From: Bryobacterales bacterium
GTDB taxonomy: Bacteria > Acidobacteriota > Terriglobia > Bryobacterales > Bryobacteraceae
Direction of reading: 5' to 3'
DNA: 36,179 nt
Assembly: GCA_016789755.1 (NCBI GenBank)
Contig: JAEUQG010000241.1
Span: 1-36,179, forward strand
Of this stretch, positions 6,362-14,684 are shown one piece after another; within the stretch, counting starts at the first letter, position 1; the number at the start of each line of letters is the position of its first letter. Both the position numbers and the translations under genes were made by a program. The notes beneath the pieces are model-generated. The model saw nothing but the letters and a program-made list of their open reading frames with translations, ran no database searches and had not been told where the DNA came from.

Positions 6362-9300
6362 TCAGAAAGACAGCCGCAGCGCGAACTGCACGTTGCGCGG
6401 GTCATTGGCCTGCGACGGAGTCACCACGCCGAACGCCGCTCCCCCCGCCGTCAGATTCGGGCCGCCGAACCAGGGCGTATTGGTGAAGTTGAACGATTCG
6501 GCGCGGAATTCGAGATGGAAGCGCTCCGTCAAAGTGAAGCGCTTGAAAATGGATACATCCACGTTGGGCGGCCGCAGATCGCGAATGTTGGGGAATCGCG
6601 CCGACAGCGTCCGCAACGTAAACGGCGGCTGCACCGTAAACGCCACCGGAGTCGTCGGCGTGGCGCAGTTCTGCCGCGCGCCGTTGAGCGCCAGCGTGCA
6701 GGTGTTGAACCACCGCTGGCGGCTGCGCTCACTGTCCGCCAGACGCGGATCGATCCCCGTGGAATATAGGCCACCCGGAGCCCCGATCGGCAACCCGGCC
6801 TGCAGCGTCACGATGCCGGTCAGTTGCCAGCCGCCGAACACCTGGTGCCGCACGCCCCGGCCCTCTTTGAAGAACGGCAAATCCCAGGCCCCCGAAATGA
6901 CCGCGCGTTGCGGCGAATCGAAAGCCGTCAGCACATTGGCCAGTTGGCCGAACTGATCCTGCGCATTGAGATAGGCGATGGCCTCGGTCGTCTTCGACCA
7001 TGTGTAGCTCAGCAGCGCGTGAACGCCGTGCGACATGCGCTTTTCCAGCCGCAGTTGCATCGAATCGTAGTTCGAACGGCCGATGGTGTGCCGGTCTTGC
7101 GTGATCCCGCCAAACTGCGGAAACGGCCGCAGCAGTTGCTGGCGGGGCACCGTGGCCCCGTTGAAGGCGCTGCCCGGCAAACGCCCGGCCAGTGGATTCG
7201 TCACCTGCGTGAGCAGCGCGTTGCCTTGCGTCAGTTGCTCCGCCGTGACTTCATTGATGCCTTTCGCGCTCTGCAAAGCCCTCGACCGCGAACCGGAATA
7301 GGAGAGATCCAGCAACAGCCGCCAGGGAAGTTCGTGCTGAATACCCGCGGAGAACTGCTGCACATAGGGAATCTCACGCCCGCTGAACCCGTACGAAAAG
7401 CCTTGGCCGAGTAACGTACCCAGGCCCAAAGAACTGCCGGGCACGGCAAGGTACCCTTCGGGGAAAGGATTCTGCAAGCGGTTGGCCGGGCTCAACCCCC
7501 CATCCGTGGATGTGACCATCGGCGTAGTAATGGCAAAGCCGTTGTTGAACCCGGTATCGAACGTCGGCAGGTACGACATGCCATAACCGCCGCGGAACAC
7601 CGTTTTCCCGCCCATCTGATAAGCAACGCCGATACGCGGCTGGAAGTTGTTGCGGTCGGGATCGAACGGATAGCGCTGCGACGGCGAGGTGAACAGCAGA
7701 CCGCCCTTGAGGTTCAGGCCCGGCACTTGCAGCGGCGAAGTGGCCCCCGCGTCGAAGCCGCGATTCTGCTGCTCAAAACGCTCGGTCTGCGGCGTTTCGT
7801 AGTCCCAGCGTATCCCCAGGTTCAGCGTCAGCTTCCGCGACACTTTCCAATCGTCCTGGAAGAAAAGCACGTAGTAACGGTTGCCGTAGGCGAGCGCCGG
7901 TTGACGCACCGATTCCCCGCTCTCGGGAACTCCCAGCAGCAGCGATGCAAAAGCATTCCCGCTGGCGGCATCGGCGCGCAGCGGATCGCGCTGCGTGAAG
8001 TTGCGGCGGAAATTGAATCGCGCAAAAGAAGACGTCGGACGATCCTGATTGTTGAACATCAGACGGCCTTCAAAACCGAATTTCAGCGAATGCGTCCGCA
8101 CCACTTTGGAAAGTGTCTCGGCAACCGACCACGTGTCGGAGAACGTGAATTCGCTCCCGGTCGAGCGCTGCGGACCGAATGCGGTGTAATCCGTGTAGTC
8201 GATGCGCGGGAAGAACTTGCGCGGCAGCGAATCCACCGCGCTCGATGGGAAGCCCAGCGTCTTCGGATCGAAGCCTTCGGCGTGCTGGGCGATGCCGAAT
8301 TGATGGCGGATGTAGCCCACACGAAAACTATTCACCAGCGACGGCCCCAGCACGGACGTAAGGTCGAAATTGCCGCCCTGATTCACGCGCCAATGGTTGT
8401 ACCAGGGCGAGGCGGCGAGATCGAACATCGCCGTGCTGTTGGTCTCATGACGGTTCCCCCGCACATAACGCGAAAAGAACCTGTGTTTAGTGGAAATCTG
8501 CTGATCCACGCGGGTAGCAATCTGATCGTATTCATCGGTCACCGTATTCGGACTCGCGATAAGGTTGAAGAACCCGCGTGCGTCGCCGGGCTGGTTCGGA
8601 TTGGGAATGAACTTCATCAGGTTCACCGCCACCGGATCGAACCGGCTGGCCGGGATGCGGTTGCCGGCGAAGGGCTGCCGCGTATACGTAGCGCCTTCCA
8701 GCCGCGTCGTGGCAGGGTCGTACATCTGAATCGCCTGGCCGTTGGTCTGCAAGGTGGCCGTAAAATCGCCGAGGCGCTGTGCGGCAGTGGGAACCGTATA
8801 GTTCTGCGGCAGCGGAATGGCGGACTTGATCTTCTCCCAGGAGAACATGAAGAACGTCCGGTTCTTGCCGTTGTACAACCCCGGCAGCCAGACCGGGCCG
8901 CTGAACACCAGCCCCGGCTGGTTCCAGCGGAAGGAGTTCTTGGGCAGCCCCGCCGCATTGGTTTCAAACGCATTGGCGTTCAGCTTGTCGTTGCGCAGGT
9001 AATGATACAAAACCCCGTGGAAATCATTCGCTCCGGCCTTCAGCGATACGTTCACCACGCCGCCGCCCGTGCGCCCGTATTGAGCGTCGTAGGTGTTGGT
9101 TTGCACCTTGAATTCCTCGGTGGCGTCCGGCGAGGGAACGAAGGAAAGGTTCGACGGCGCGGTGGTCTCCGTGTTCGTGTCGGGAACGCCGTCCAAAAGA
9201 AACTCGTTTGTGGTTTGGCGCCCTCCGTTAATGGAGAACGAGTCCATCCCCCCGTTGTCGAACGGCCGGTTCGAGCGCGATTGCCGCGTCGGCGTGTACT

Positions 9301-9772
9301 GCACACCGGCAGATACCGCGGCCAGCAGAAACGGATTGCGCCCAAGAAGAGGAAGGTCGCGAACCTTCGCCGAGTCGATCACCTGCCCGTTAGAGGCCGT
9401 GGCCGTATCCAACAACGGCGCCTCCCCCGTAATCGTAATCTGTTCCGACACGCCCCCGATCTCCAACGTGAAATCCAGCCGCACACGGTCGCCGACGCGC
9501 AGTTCCACGTCCTGACGGACGGCGGTCTTGAACCCTTGCGCCGACGCGCTCACCTGATAGCGGCCGATAGGAAGGAAAGGCGCCACGAAAAGGCCCGTTT
9601 CATTCGTAACCGCATCGCTGGCCGCCCCAGTCGCCAGATTCCGGACGGAGATCTTCGCTCCCGGGATAACAGCACCGTTGGGATCGGAGATGGTGCCGCT
9701 GATGGTGGCGCGCACCTCCTGGGCATTGAGACAAACAACAGCGAGGACGAACAGAGTCATCATTCGAAACAT
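6362..9772 (-). CDS. Oar-like TonB-dependent receptor with carboxypeptidase-regulatory domain
   Basis: This 1,136-residue outer-membrane protein has a signal peptide (MFRMMTLFVLAVVCLNAQ). An Ig-like carboxypeptidase-regulatory domain follows (about 20-100, with GTISDPNGAVIPGAKISV). The plug domain contains VRDLPLLGRNPF and NEFLLDGVPDTNT, and a long beta-barrel ends in QFALRLSF, with the terminal Phe expected for BAM-assembled barrels. Acidobacteriota carry dozens of such receptors, thought to import large substrates such as glycans or peptides with TonB energy; the ligand here is unknown. The ATG at 9772 has GGAG 8 nt upstream. An in-frame TTG six codons earlier is less likely. It stands alone, divergent from a second barrel gene. 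Confidence 0.92.
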   Translation of the reverse strand: MFRMMTLFVLAVVCLNAQEVRATISGTISDPNGAVIPGAKISVRNLATGAASDAVTNETGLFVAPFLPIGRYQVSASAQGFKTAVRQDVELRVGDRVRLDFTLEIGGVSEQITITGEAPLLDTATASNGQVIDSAKVRDLPLLGRNPFLLAAVSAGVQYTPTRQSRSNRPFDNGGMDSFSINGGRQTTNEFLLDGVPDTNTETTAPSNLSFVPSPDATEEFKVQTNTYDAQYGRTGGGVVNVSLKAGANDFHGVLYHYLRNDKLNANAFETNAAGLPKNSFRWNQPGLVFSGPVWLPGLYNGKNRTFFMFSWEKIKSAIPLPQNYTVPTAAQRLGDFTATLQTNGQAIQMYDPATTRLEGATYTRQPFAGNRIPASRFDPVAVNLMKFIPNPNQPGDARGFFNLIASPNTVTDEYDQIATRVDQQISTKHRFFSRYVRGNRHETNSTAMFDLAASPWYNHWRVNQGGNFDLTSVLGPSLVNSFRVGYIRHQFGIAQHAEGFDPKTLGFPSSAVDSLPRKFFPRIDYTDYTAFGPQRSTGSEFTFSDTWSVAETLSKVVRTHSLKFGFEGRLMFNNQDRPTSSFARFNFRRNFTQRDPLRADAASGNAFASLLLGVPESGESVRQPALAYGNRYYVLFFQDDWKVSRKLTLNLGIRWDYETPQTERFEQQNRGFDAGATSPLQVPGLNLKGGLLFTSPSQRYPFDPDRNNFQPRIGVAYQMGGKTVFRGGYGMSYLPTFDTGFNNGFAITTPMVTSTDGGLSPANRLQNPFPEGYLAVPGSSLGLGTLLGQGFSYGFSGREIPYVQQFSAGIQHELPWRLLLDLSYSGSRSRALQSAKGINEVTAEQLTQGNALLTQVTNPLAGRLPGSAFNGATVPRQQLLRPFPQFGGITQDRHTIGRSNYDSMQLRLEKRMSHGVHALLSYTWSKTTEAIAYLNAQDQFGQLANVLTAFDSPQRAVISGAWDLPFFKEGRGVRHQVFGGWQLTGIVTLQAGLPIGAPGGLYSTGIDPRLADSERSRQRWFNTCTLALNGARQNCATPTTPVAFTVQPPFTLRTLSARFPNIRDLRPPNVDVSIFKRFTLTERFHLEFRAESFNFTNTPWFGGPNLTAGGAAFGVVTPSQANDPRNVQFALRLSF

Positions 9773-9836
9773 GTTGTGAACTCCAGTCAAAGCGGATGTG
9801 GAAACACCAACGCAGGGTTAAGCCCCAGTGTTGGCG

Positions 9837-9842
9837 AGTATA
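9837..9842 (-). promoter_or_regulatory. Candidate -10 box for the TonB receptor at 9772
   Basis: TATACT on the minus strand lies in the 147-nt divergent spacer. It would give a start near 9830 and a leader of about 58 nt that includes a GGAG ribosome-binding site. The -35 region is weak (CTGGCG with an 18-nt spacer). Confidence 0.4.
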
Positions 9843-9907
9843 CACGAGCCAATTGCCGGTCGCCAGGGGGTATTTTCTTTGTGCTTCCCCTCAGCCACCC
9901 CAAAGGT

Positions 9908-9913
9908 TAAAAT
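9908..9913 (+). promoter_or_regulatory. Candidate -10 box of the plug-less barrel operon
   Basis: TAAAAT is followed by 6 nt (ATCTTC) and then the ATG at 9920. Initiation 7 nt downstream would fall on the A of ATG. There is no Shine-Dalgarno sequence, and the -35 position holds only TTCCCC. Confidence 0.45.
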
Positions 9914-9919
9914 ATCTTC

Positions 9920-12694
9920 ATGAGCGCTCTGCGCCACATCGCAGCCTCGCTCCTCTGGATCTCCGCGGCAGTTGGGCAACCCAAGCCCCAATCCTCGCCT
10001 GAACTCCAGCGGGCGGCCGAGGTCTTTCGCACGGAGTCCCGCGAAATGGGATTGCGCGAGGACTCGCCCGTCAAAGCCACCGCCTCCGGACCCAAGACCA
10101 GCCGCTGGCACGGACGCCTGTTCGAGAACTTCCGCAACGACTTCCTCGACGCCGTTCCGCACGAAGTCTTCCAGCGCGGTGGCCGCAAAGCCATCCTGCG
10201 CCGCAACCAGTTCGGCGGCAACGTCAGCGGCCCGGTCTTCCTGCCCAAACTCTACGACGGCGGGCGCACAACGTTCTTCACGTTTACCTATGAAGGGATG
10301 CGCGAAAAGATCGGGCGTTCCTCCTTGCGCACCATCCCGACACTCCCCGAACGCAGCGGAGACTGGAGCGCGACAGTCGACTCCGCCGGCGCGCCGCTCC
10401 CCATTTACGACCCGGAAACAACGGCGGCGAATCCCGCCTTCCGCCCCAACGAAGCAGTCAGCACCGGCAACCTGCAGTACAACCGGTTGCCGTTTCCCAA
10501 CAACCGTATCCCCACCGCGCGAATCGACCCCGTGGCGGCGCAGGCCCTCACCTATTACCCCGATCCGAACTCCGACGCCGGCCCCTTCTTTCGAAACAAC
10601 TATTTCACCTTTTTGCCGGAAATCAACCGGGCCAACGGGATCATCAGCCGCGTCGATCACAACCAGGGCAGCCGGCACCGCGTCGGCGGGGGCGTCAACT
10701 ATTCCAACGGCGCCGACGGCGCGGCGCCGCTGTTTCTCACCCTGGCCAATCCCGGCAACGCCATTCGCAGCCGCGTCAGCCGCCGCGCGACGGTCGATCA
10801 TGTGTTCACCAAATCCGCCCAGACCATCAACTCCGTCAGTTTCGACGCTTCCTCGGATGAAATCGTGAACCAGCCCGAACGCGACGAAAAGGGCCGCGTC
10901 TTTCCGAACTACCGCTTTTCGCCCTATTTGTCGATGGGTAGACCCACAGGCGATATGAAAAGCGCGCGCAGCACATTCATGTTCACTGAAGCCATCTCCG
11001 CCCGGCGCGAAAAGCACCGCTTGCGAATGGTCGGCCGCTTGACGCGCGAGCGGGTCAACATTTTCGCCCCCCAGTATCCGGAAGGCTCGTATCTCTTCTC
11101 CTCGGGGCTCACCAGTCTGCCCGGAATCGTGAATACCGGCCACGCTTTCGCTAGCTACCTGTTGGGACTCTCCAGCTACGCCGAAAAGAGCATCGTCCAA
11201 TCGCCCTCCTATTTCCGCCGCACCCGGTTCACCGTATCGGCCTCCGATCAGTTCGAAATCCGCAAGGGGCTGAACCTCTCCGTCGCGGTGGGCTTCGAGC
11301 TCAACACGCCCCGCGTCGAGCGCTACAACCGCCAATCGACCATATCGCTTTCAGCCATCAACCCGGCCAACGGCCGCCCCGGAGCCCTGGTGGTGGCCGG
11401 CCGCGACGGGCAGCCGCGCGCCTTTCAGCCCGTGCTCAAAAACGCCGAACCCAGCGCCAGCATCGCCTGGAACGTCCTCGGGCAAACCAACACGGTCCTG
11501 CGCGCCTCCTATTCGCGCAGCTACTCGGCCATTCCCATCTACTCCGTCCAGTGGGGCACCCAGGCATTCAACGGAAGCCCGACCTGGCTCAGCGACAACC
11601 CGCAGTTGGATCCCGCCGTCCGCCTGCGCGACGGCTTGGTTTCGCGCCAGCAATTCCCCGACTTCCGCCCCGAGGCCGCCAACGATACGGTGGCCGATCT
11701 TGTCGAACCAACCGGAATCCAGCCGACATACCAATCCGGCGGCCTTTCCATTGAACGCGAATTCCCCGGCGCGTTTCTCATCACCTGGGGCGCCGGTCAC
11801 GCCTACGGGCGCAATCTGTTGCTCGGCAGCGGCAGTTCCAATCCCAACGCCATCCACCTCGACAATCTGCGCTTTCGCGATCAGTTGAACGACGAGTTCT
11901 TCAACCGTTCTTTGCGCCCCTATCCCCAATACCGGCGTTTCGATGTCTACGCCTCCTGGCCCGAGGGCCGTTACAAACGCGATGCCGCCTACGTCCGCGT
12001 CGACAAGCGCGCTTCCGGCGGCCTTTCCATGTCCGCCTACTACGAAATCTCCAAACAGATGGACAATTATTCCGGCCCCTACGGTGTGCAGGACTACTAC
12101 AACCGGCACAACGAGTGGTCTCTTACTTCCAGCAACAACCCGCACCGTTTCACGCTCACCTACAACTACGAACTGCCCATCGGCAGCAACCGCATGCTGT
12201 TCGCTTTTCCCGGATGGCGCCGCTACCTGGTCGACGGCTGGAGCTTGAGCGGCGTGACTACGCTCATCAGCGGCGAGCCCGTCGCCCTGCGCCCGCAGTT
12301 CAACAACACCGGCAATGTCGTCGACTCGCTGAACGTTAACGTAGTCCCCGGCGCCGATCCGCATGTCTCCAACCCCGGCCCCGAGCAGTGGTTCAATCCC
12401 GCTGCCTTCGCCCAACCCGCCGATTTCACCATCGGCAATGCCTCGCGCACCCATCCCACCCTGCGCATGCCCGCCAGCCAGAATCACGATCTGGCCGTCA
12501 ACAAACGCATCCCGATCAGCAGCGAAAAAAGCGTCGAGCTGAGCATGGTCGGCTTGAATTTCGTCAACCACGCCAATTGGACCGACCCCGACACCATGAT
12601 CGGCCCGGCCTCGGCCCCCAACGTCAACGCCGGAAAGATCATCGGATCGCGCGGCGGCCGCGTCATTCAATTGGGAATGAGGTTCAGCTTTTGA
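9920..12694 (+). CDS. Plug-less TonB-receptor-type outer-membrane beta-barrel protein
   Basis: The 924-residue protein has a signal peptide (MSALRHIAASLLWISAAVGQ). After only about 40 further residues it enters the region that in Oar-like receptors follows the plug: RWHGRLFENFRNDFLDA, then RRNQFGGNVSGPVFLPKLYDGGRTTFF. The carboxypeptidase-regulatory domain and almost the whole plug, including the LPLxGR and LDGV motifs seen in the two full receptors here, are missing. The barrel looks complete and ends RVIQLGMRFSF with a C-terminal Phe. Without a plug or visible TonB box it may be an open channel, a scaffold, or a barrel plugged by a partner. It overlaps the next gene by 4 nt (TTGA), so it should be co-expressed with the VWA-like and coiled-coil proteins. 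Barrel relationship is firm; function is unknown. Confidence 0.85.
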   Translation: MSALRHIAASLLWISAAVGQPKPQSSPELQRAAEVFRTESREMGLREDSPVKATASGPKTSRWHGRLFENFRNDFLDAVPHEVFQRGGRKAILRRNQFGGNVSGPVFLPKLYDGGRTTFFTFTYEGMREKIGRSSLRTIPTLPERSGDWSATVDSAGAPLPIYDPETTAANPAFRPNEAVSTGNLQYNRLPFPNNRIPTARIDPVAAQALTYYPDPNSDAGPFFRNNYFTFLPEINRANGIISRVDHNQGSRHRVGGGVNYSNGADGAAPLFLTLANPGNAIRSRVSRRATVDHVFTKSAQTINSVSFDASSDEIVNQPERDEKGRVFPNYRFSPYLSMGRPTGDMKSARSTFMFTEAISARREKHRLRMVGRLTRERVNIFAPQYPEGSYLFSSGLTSLPGIVNTGHAFASYLLGLSSYAEKSIVQSPSYFRRTRFTVSASDQFEIRKGLNLSVAVGFELNTPRVERYNRQSTISLSAINPANGRPGALVVAGRDGQPRAFQPVLKNAEPSASIAWNVLGQTNTVLRASYSRSYSAIPIYSVQWGTQAFNGSPTWLSDNPQLDPAVRLRDGLVSRQQFPDFRPEAANDTVADLVEPTGIQPTYQSGGLSIEREFPGAFLITWGAGHAYGRNLLLGSGSSNPNAIHLDNLRFRDQLNDEFFNRSLRPYPQYRRFDVYASWPEGRYKRDAAYVRVDKRASGGLSMSAYYEISKQMDNYSGPYGVQDYYNRHNEWSLTSSNNPHRFTLTYNYELPIGSNRMLFAFPGWRRYLVDGWSLSGVTTLISGEPVALRPQFNNTGNVVDSLNVNVVPGADPHVSNPGPEQWFNPAAFAQPADFTIGNASRTHPTLRMPASQNHDLAVNKRIPISSEKSVELSMVGLNFVNHANWTDPDTMIGPASAPNVNAGKIIGSRGGRVIQLGMRFSF

Positions 12695-13668
12695 TCGCTC
12701 CATTGGCAGCCGCGGCGCTCCTGCTCCCCCTCGGACAGCTCTTCGCCGAGCCGCCACCTCCTCCTCCGCGAACCGCCACGGCCATCCGCATCCCCTTCTG
12801 GTTGGCCGACGGCGCCGCGCCGCAGGCCCCGGAGCTGAAGCTCTCCGTGAACGGCAAAGCCCTTAAAGTCACGCGCCTGCTTGGCCAGACCGATGATCTG
12901 CTGCTGCTGCTCGTGCTCGATTGGGCCGGCGACCTGACGCTCGTGGATCCGGCGCGCACCGCGCTGCTCGAAGAGCTAGCCAAGCTGCCGCCCAACGCCA
13001 GTGTCGCGCTCCTAAGAGCTCAGGATGGGCTGCGCGTGCTCCTCGATCCGCAAGAGCCGCGCGAAAAGCTGCAGGAGGCTATCCAATCCGTCGCCGTGGC
13101 CGGGCGCGCCGGGCTGCTCAACTCCATCGAAGCCGCCCAGCAGCTCGGCGACCGTGTGGCCTCGAAGTCGAAAGTGCGGGTGGCCGTGCTGTTCATCAGC
13201 GACGGGACAATCGGAAACTACCGCGAAGACTACACTAACCCGGTGGTCAATTCGAGCGACTCCGGCGACATGAGCCGGCGCTTCCCGGAAGCCCTCATCA
13301 ACGAGAAGACACGGCAGATCGCCGCACGCCTGAACCGCGGTGAAACCCCTGTGTTCGCCGTCCAGCTCAACTACTACACCGACCGGCTGAACACTGCCTA
13401 CCAGACCGGCATCCTCGATCTGGCCGCATCGAGCGGCGGCAACGCCGAATTCTGCCGCAGCCTCGCCGAGATTCCCGCGGCTATTACGAAGTCCGTCCAA
13501 TCCATCCTCAGTCTGCACAGCGTCGATGCCGAATGGCGGCCCGGCAAGCAGAAGCAACTGGAGGTGCTGCTCGAAGCCGAAGGGCGCAAGTTCCAGTTCC
13601 GCACCCGCCGCCAGGCCCCGCTCCCGGAAGTTGCCCGCAGGCCCCGAGGAGGGGCCCCCTCGCAATGA
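12691..13668 (+). CDS. Exported VWFA-like protein with degenerate metal site
   Basis: This 325-residue protein starts at TTG (12691), overlapping the previous stop as TTGA, with GAGG 9 nt upstream. Residues 1-19 form a signal peptide (IAPLAAAALLLPLGQLFAE), followed by six prolines. From about 70 to 260 it shows a von Willebrand A pattern: LLLLVLDWAGDL, VALLRAQDGLRVLLDP, GLLNSIEAAQQLGDRV and VRVAVLFISDG. It resembles the VWFA-related domain common in Acidobacteriota. The MIDAS motif DxSxS reads D77-W-A79-G-D81 and the usual Thr of GxTxL is absent, so Mg-dependent ligand binding looks lost, while D171-G of the last loop is kept. It probably works in the periplasm as a structural partner of the barrel and coiled-coil proteins. 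The start codon and VWA assignment are inferred from pattern. Confidence 0.75.
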   Translation: MIAPLAAAALLLPLGQLFAEPPPPPPRTATAIRIPFWLADGAAPQAPELKLSVNGKALKVTRLLGQTDDLLLLLVLDWAGDLTLVDPARTALLEELAKLPPNASVALLRAQDGLRVLLDPQEPREKLQEAIQSVAVAGRAGLLNSIEAAQQLGDRVASKSKVRVAVLFISDGTIGNYREDYTNPVVNSSDSGDMSRRFPEALINEKTRQIAARLNRGETPVFAVQLNYYTDRLNTAYQTGILDLAASSGGNAEFCRSLAEIPAAITKSVQSILSLHSVDAEWRPGKQKQLEVLLEAEGRKFQFRTRRQAPLPEVARRPRGGAPSQ

Positions 13669-14495
13669 AACGCATCCTTCCCATCGTGTCTTTTGCCGCC
13701 TTGGCCGTCGCCGGCATCCTGTTGTATCAGGCGCGCACCCACCGCATGCCCGACACGAAGCCCGGCCCCCCAGCCACCGCCTCCGAGCAGGCTTTGCGCG
13801 AAGAGATCGAAAAGCTCAAACAGGAATTAGTGGAAGTTCGCAACACTCCCCCAGCCGAGTCCCCCACTCCGCAACCGGGGCGTAAGCCCGACCCGCCTTC
13901 CCCTTCCACCTCCCCCACCGAACTCCTGCGCCTCATTGAAGAAAAGGATCGTGAACTGGCGGCGCAAGGCCAGGCCCTCGGCGATCTGCGCACCAAGATC
14001 GCCGATTTCGAACAGCAACTCACCGCCGCCCGCGAACAGCAGTTGGCCGAGTTGAAGCGCCGCGAGTCGGAAATGGCGGAGTTGTCAGCCAAGTTGGAGG
14101 CCGCCTCAAAGTCTTCGGCTGAGGCCCAAGCCGACATCGAGACGCGCAACCGCCGCCTCCAGCAGTTGGAAGCCGACCTGCGCAAGCAGACCGACGAAGC
14201 ACGGCGCCAGGCCACGCGCATCCGCCAGGTCTTCGACGATCTCGACAACCTCTCCCGCCGCCGCGAGGCTTTCATGAACAACATCCAGCTCCGCTACCGC
14301 GAAGCGACCGATCTCTTCCGCGCCCTCAGCCTCCGCCTCGACTCGATGCGCGACGGCACCGCCGCCGCCGGAAACGAACTCTCCCGCATCCAGAACGCGG
14401 TTTCACTCGCCGATGAAGACATGCGCCAGCTCCGCGCCCTGCACACCCGCGCTACCCAACTGCAACGCGACCTCGCCGCGGCCACCAAGAAATAG
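13665..14495 (+). CDS. Membrane-anchored periplasmic coiled-coil protein
   Basis: The 276-residue protein has one N-terminal transmembrane segment (residues 4-22, ILPIVSFAALAVAGILLYQ), a short helix at about 40-62, a Pro-rich linker at about 61-82, and then nearly continuous coiled coil to the end. The charged heptads include EEKDRELAAQGQALGDLRTK and ESEMAELSAKLEAASKSSAE. No enzymatic motif is visible. The ATG at 13665 overlaps the VWA-like gene stop as ATGA; the frame is open upstream but only inside the previous gene. If extended, such a coil could reach far across the periplasm, which suits a link between the inner membrane and the barrel encoded two genes earlier. That role is inference from order and architecture. 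Confidence 0.78.
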   Translation: MKRILPIVSFAALAVAGILLYQARTHRMPDTKPGPPATASEQALREEIEKLKQELVEVRNTPPAESPTPQPGRKPDPPSPSTSPTELLRLIEEKDRELAAQGQALGDLRTKIADFEQQLTAAREQQLAELKRRESEMAELSAKLEAASKSSAEAQADIETRNRRLQQLEADLRKQTDEARRQATRIRQVFDDLDNLSRRREAFMNNIQLRYREATDLFRALSLRLDSMRDGTAAAGNELSRIQNAVSLADEDMRQLRALHTRATQLQRDLAAATKK

Positions 14496-14604
14496 GCAAC
14501 CGTCCGAACGCAGATCCGGACACCCGCACCTCGCAATACGAGACGCCCAATCAACGGCAGACGTCGAAACGCCACGCGTACCGATGAAGAAACACGCCCA
14601 ACTC

Positions 14605-14684
14605 TGGCCCCCGGACTACCGACACCACCCAATTTCACCGCGACCTCGCCCCGGCCACCGGGAAAACGCAGCCAACCTCTAACT
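14605..14684 (+). pseudogene. Decayed copy of the coiled-coil gene 3' end
   Basis: Bases around 14634-14663 match the end of the coiled-coil gene (about 14462-14493) at roughly 26 of 30 positions, with weaker similarity for about 25 nt upstream. In one frame the copy reads TTQFHRDLAPATGK against ATQLQRDLAAATKK in the intact gene, then runs to a stop at 14684. The rest of the 183-nt gap 14496-14678 holds no gene that I can support. The copy overlaps the last codons of the convergent MBL gene. Confidence 0.5.

Noticed and set aside
7727..9910. A 727-codon open frame on the plus strand antisense to the TonB receptor.
   Set aside because: It has low-complexity Arg/Gln/His-rich composition typical of the reverse frame of GC-rich genes, and the minus-strand receptor is unmistakable.
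9818..12757. Long minus-strand open frames (505 and 468 codons) opposite the plug-less barrel gene.
   Set aside because: They show Gly/Ala/Val-rich shadow composition with no family motifs, while the plus strand has a signal peptide, barrel motifs and coupled downstream genes.
14413..14682. An 89-codon open frame across the gap after the coiled-coil gene.
   Set aside because: It begins inside the coiled-coil gene in another frame and has no ribosome-binding site; the region is better explained as a decayed duplicate.
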